From an uncultured Clostridia bacterium (GTDB taxonomy: Bacteria; Bacillota; Clostridia; TANB77; CAG-508), in NCBI GenBank assembly GCA_934167225.1, contig CAKPLD010000032.1, positions 1 through 13,172 on the forward strand: a DNA stretch of 13,172 nucleotides, read 5' to 3'. This document shows, piece by piece, positions 13,061 to 13,172 of the stretch (the stretch's first letter is position 1; every line of letters starts with the position of its first letter). Both the position numbers and the translations under genes were made by a program. The notes beneath the pieces are model-generated. The model worked only from the letters and a program-made list of their open reading frames with translations, was not told where the DNA came from and did no database searches.

Positions 13061-13094
13061 AAAAAAACTTACAAATCCAACAGACTTGTAAGTT
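13061..13094 (-). terminator. Intrinsic terminator of tRNA-Gly
   Basis: AACTTACAA (13066-13074) and TTGTAAGTT (13086-13094) form a 9-bp stem with an 11-base loop. On the minus strand seven U follow (plus-strand A 13061-13067). It starts 7 bases after the tRNA CCA end. Confidence 0.85.
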
Positions 13095-13101
13095 AATTAA
13101 A

Positions 13102-13172
13102 TGGAGCAGGTAGTGGGAATCGAACCCACGTAGCTAGCTTGGAAGGCTAGGGTTCTACCATTGAACTACACC
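13102..13172 (-). tRNA. tRNA-Gly (TCC), 5' end cut by the window
   Basis: Read on the minus strand: the four visible acceptor bases GGTG, D stem GTTC/GAAC, anticodon stem CTAGC/GCTAG with loop CTTCCAA (anticodon TCC), T stem GTGGG/CCCAC with loop TTCGATT, acceptor TACCTGC, discriminator T and encoded CCA at 13104-13102. Counting from a standard cloverleaf of 74 bases, three 5' bases lie beyond the window. Anticodon TCC reads Gly GGA/GGG. Confidence 0.95.

Overview
The window is AT-rich DNA from a low-GC Firmicute. Most evidence points to an uncultured clostridium of the gut type: a DUF4364 gene, a YvcK/GlmR homologue, TrmFO (folate-dependent tRNA methylation), strong AGGAGG ribosome sites, consensus sigma-A promoters, intrinsic terminators and tRNA genes with encoded CCA. 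The species assignment is inference.

Layout. (1) 1-2737, minus strand: the 5' end of an unrecognised gene with its own promoter, a 240-bp near-palindrome (267-506), then the operon lspA-like - rluD-like - rluB-like (prolipoprotein peptidase family and two rRNA pseudouridine synthases). A divergent promoter pair lies at 2629-2706. (2) 2738-5699, plus strand: a DUF4364 protein, an elongator tRNA-Met with a consensus promoter, two hairpin terminators, then a HAD phosphatase, a divergent yvcK and rpsT, closed by a bidirectional terminator. (3) 5698-11655, minus strand: one probable transcript starting at the trmFO promoter and reading through a GT2 glycosyltransferase, an O-antigen ligase/polymerase-type membrane protein, a GT4 glycosyltransferase and a second GT2. 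This is a small surface-polysaccharide cassette attached to a tRNA-modification gene. Four copies of a 29-bp GC-rich palindromic repeat lie inside it and encode the end of the membrane protein. (4) 11744-13172, minus strand: a bacterial Thg1-like (3'-5' tRNA polymerase family) gene behind a foldable leader, a compositionally foreign 103-residue orphan gene with its own promoter and terminator, and a tRNA-Gly cut off by the window end.

Much of the window concerns RNA modification and translation (rluD, rluB, trmFO, Thg1-like, rpsT, two tRNAs), with an envelope glycan cassette inserted. The points most worth a second look are the LspA homologue lacking one catalytic aspartate, the Thg1-like gene with its structured leader, the foreign orphan beside tRNA-Gly, the 240-bp palindrome, and the repeats that have become coding sequence. 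No complete defence system, CRISPR array, transposase or phage module is visible.
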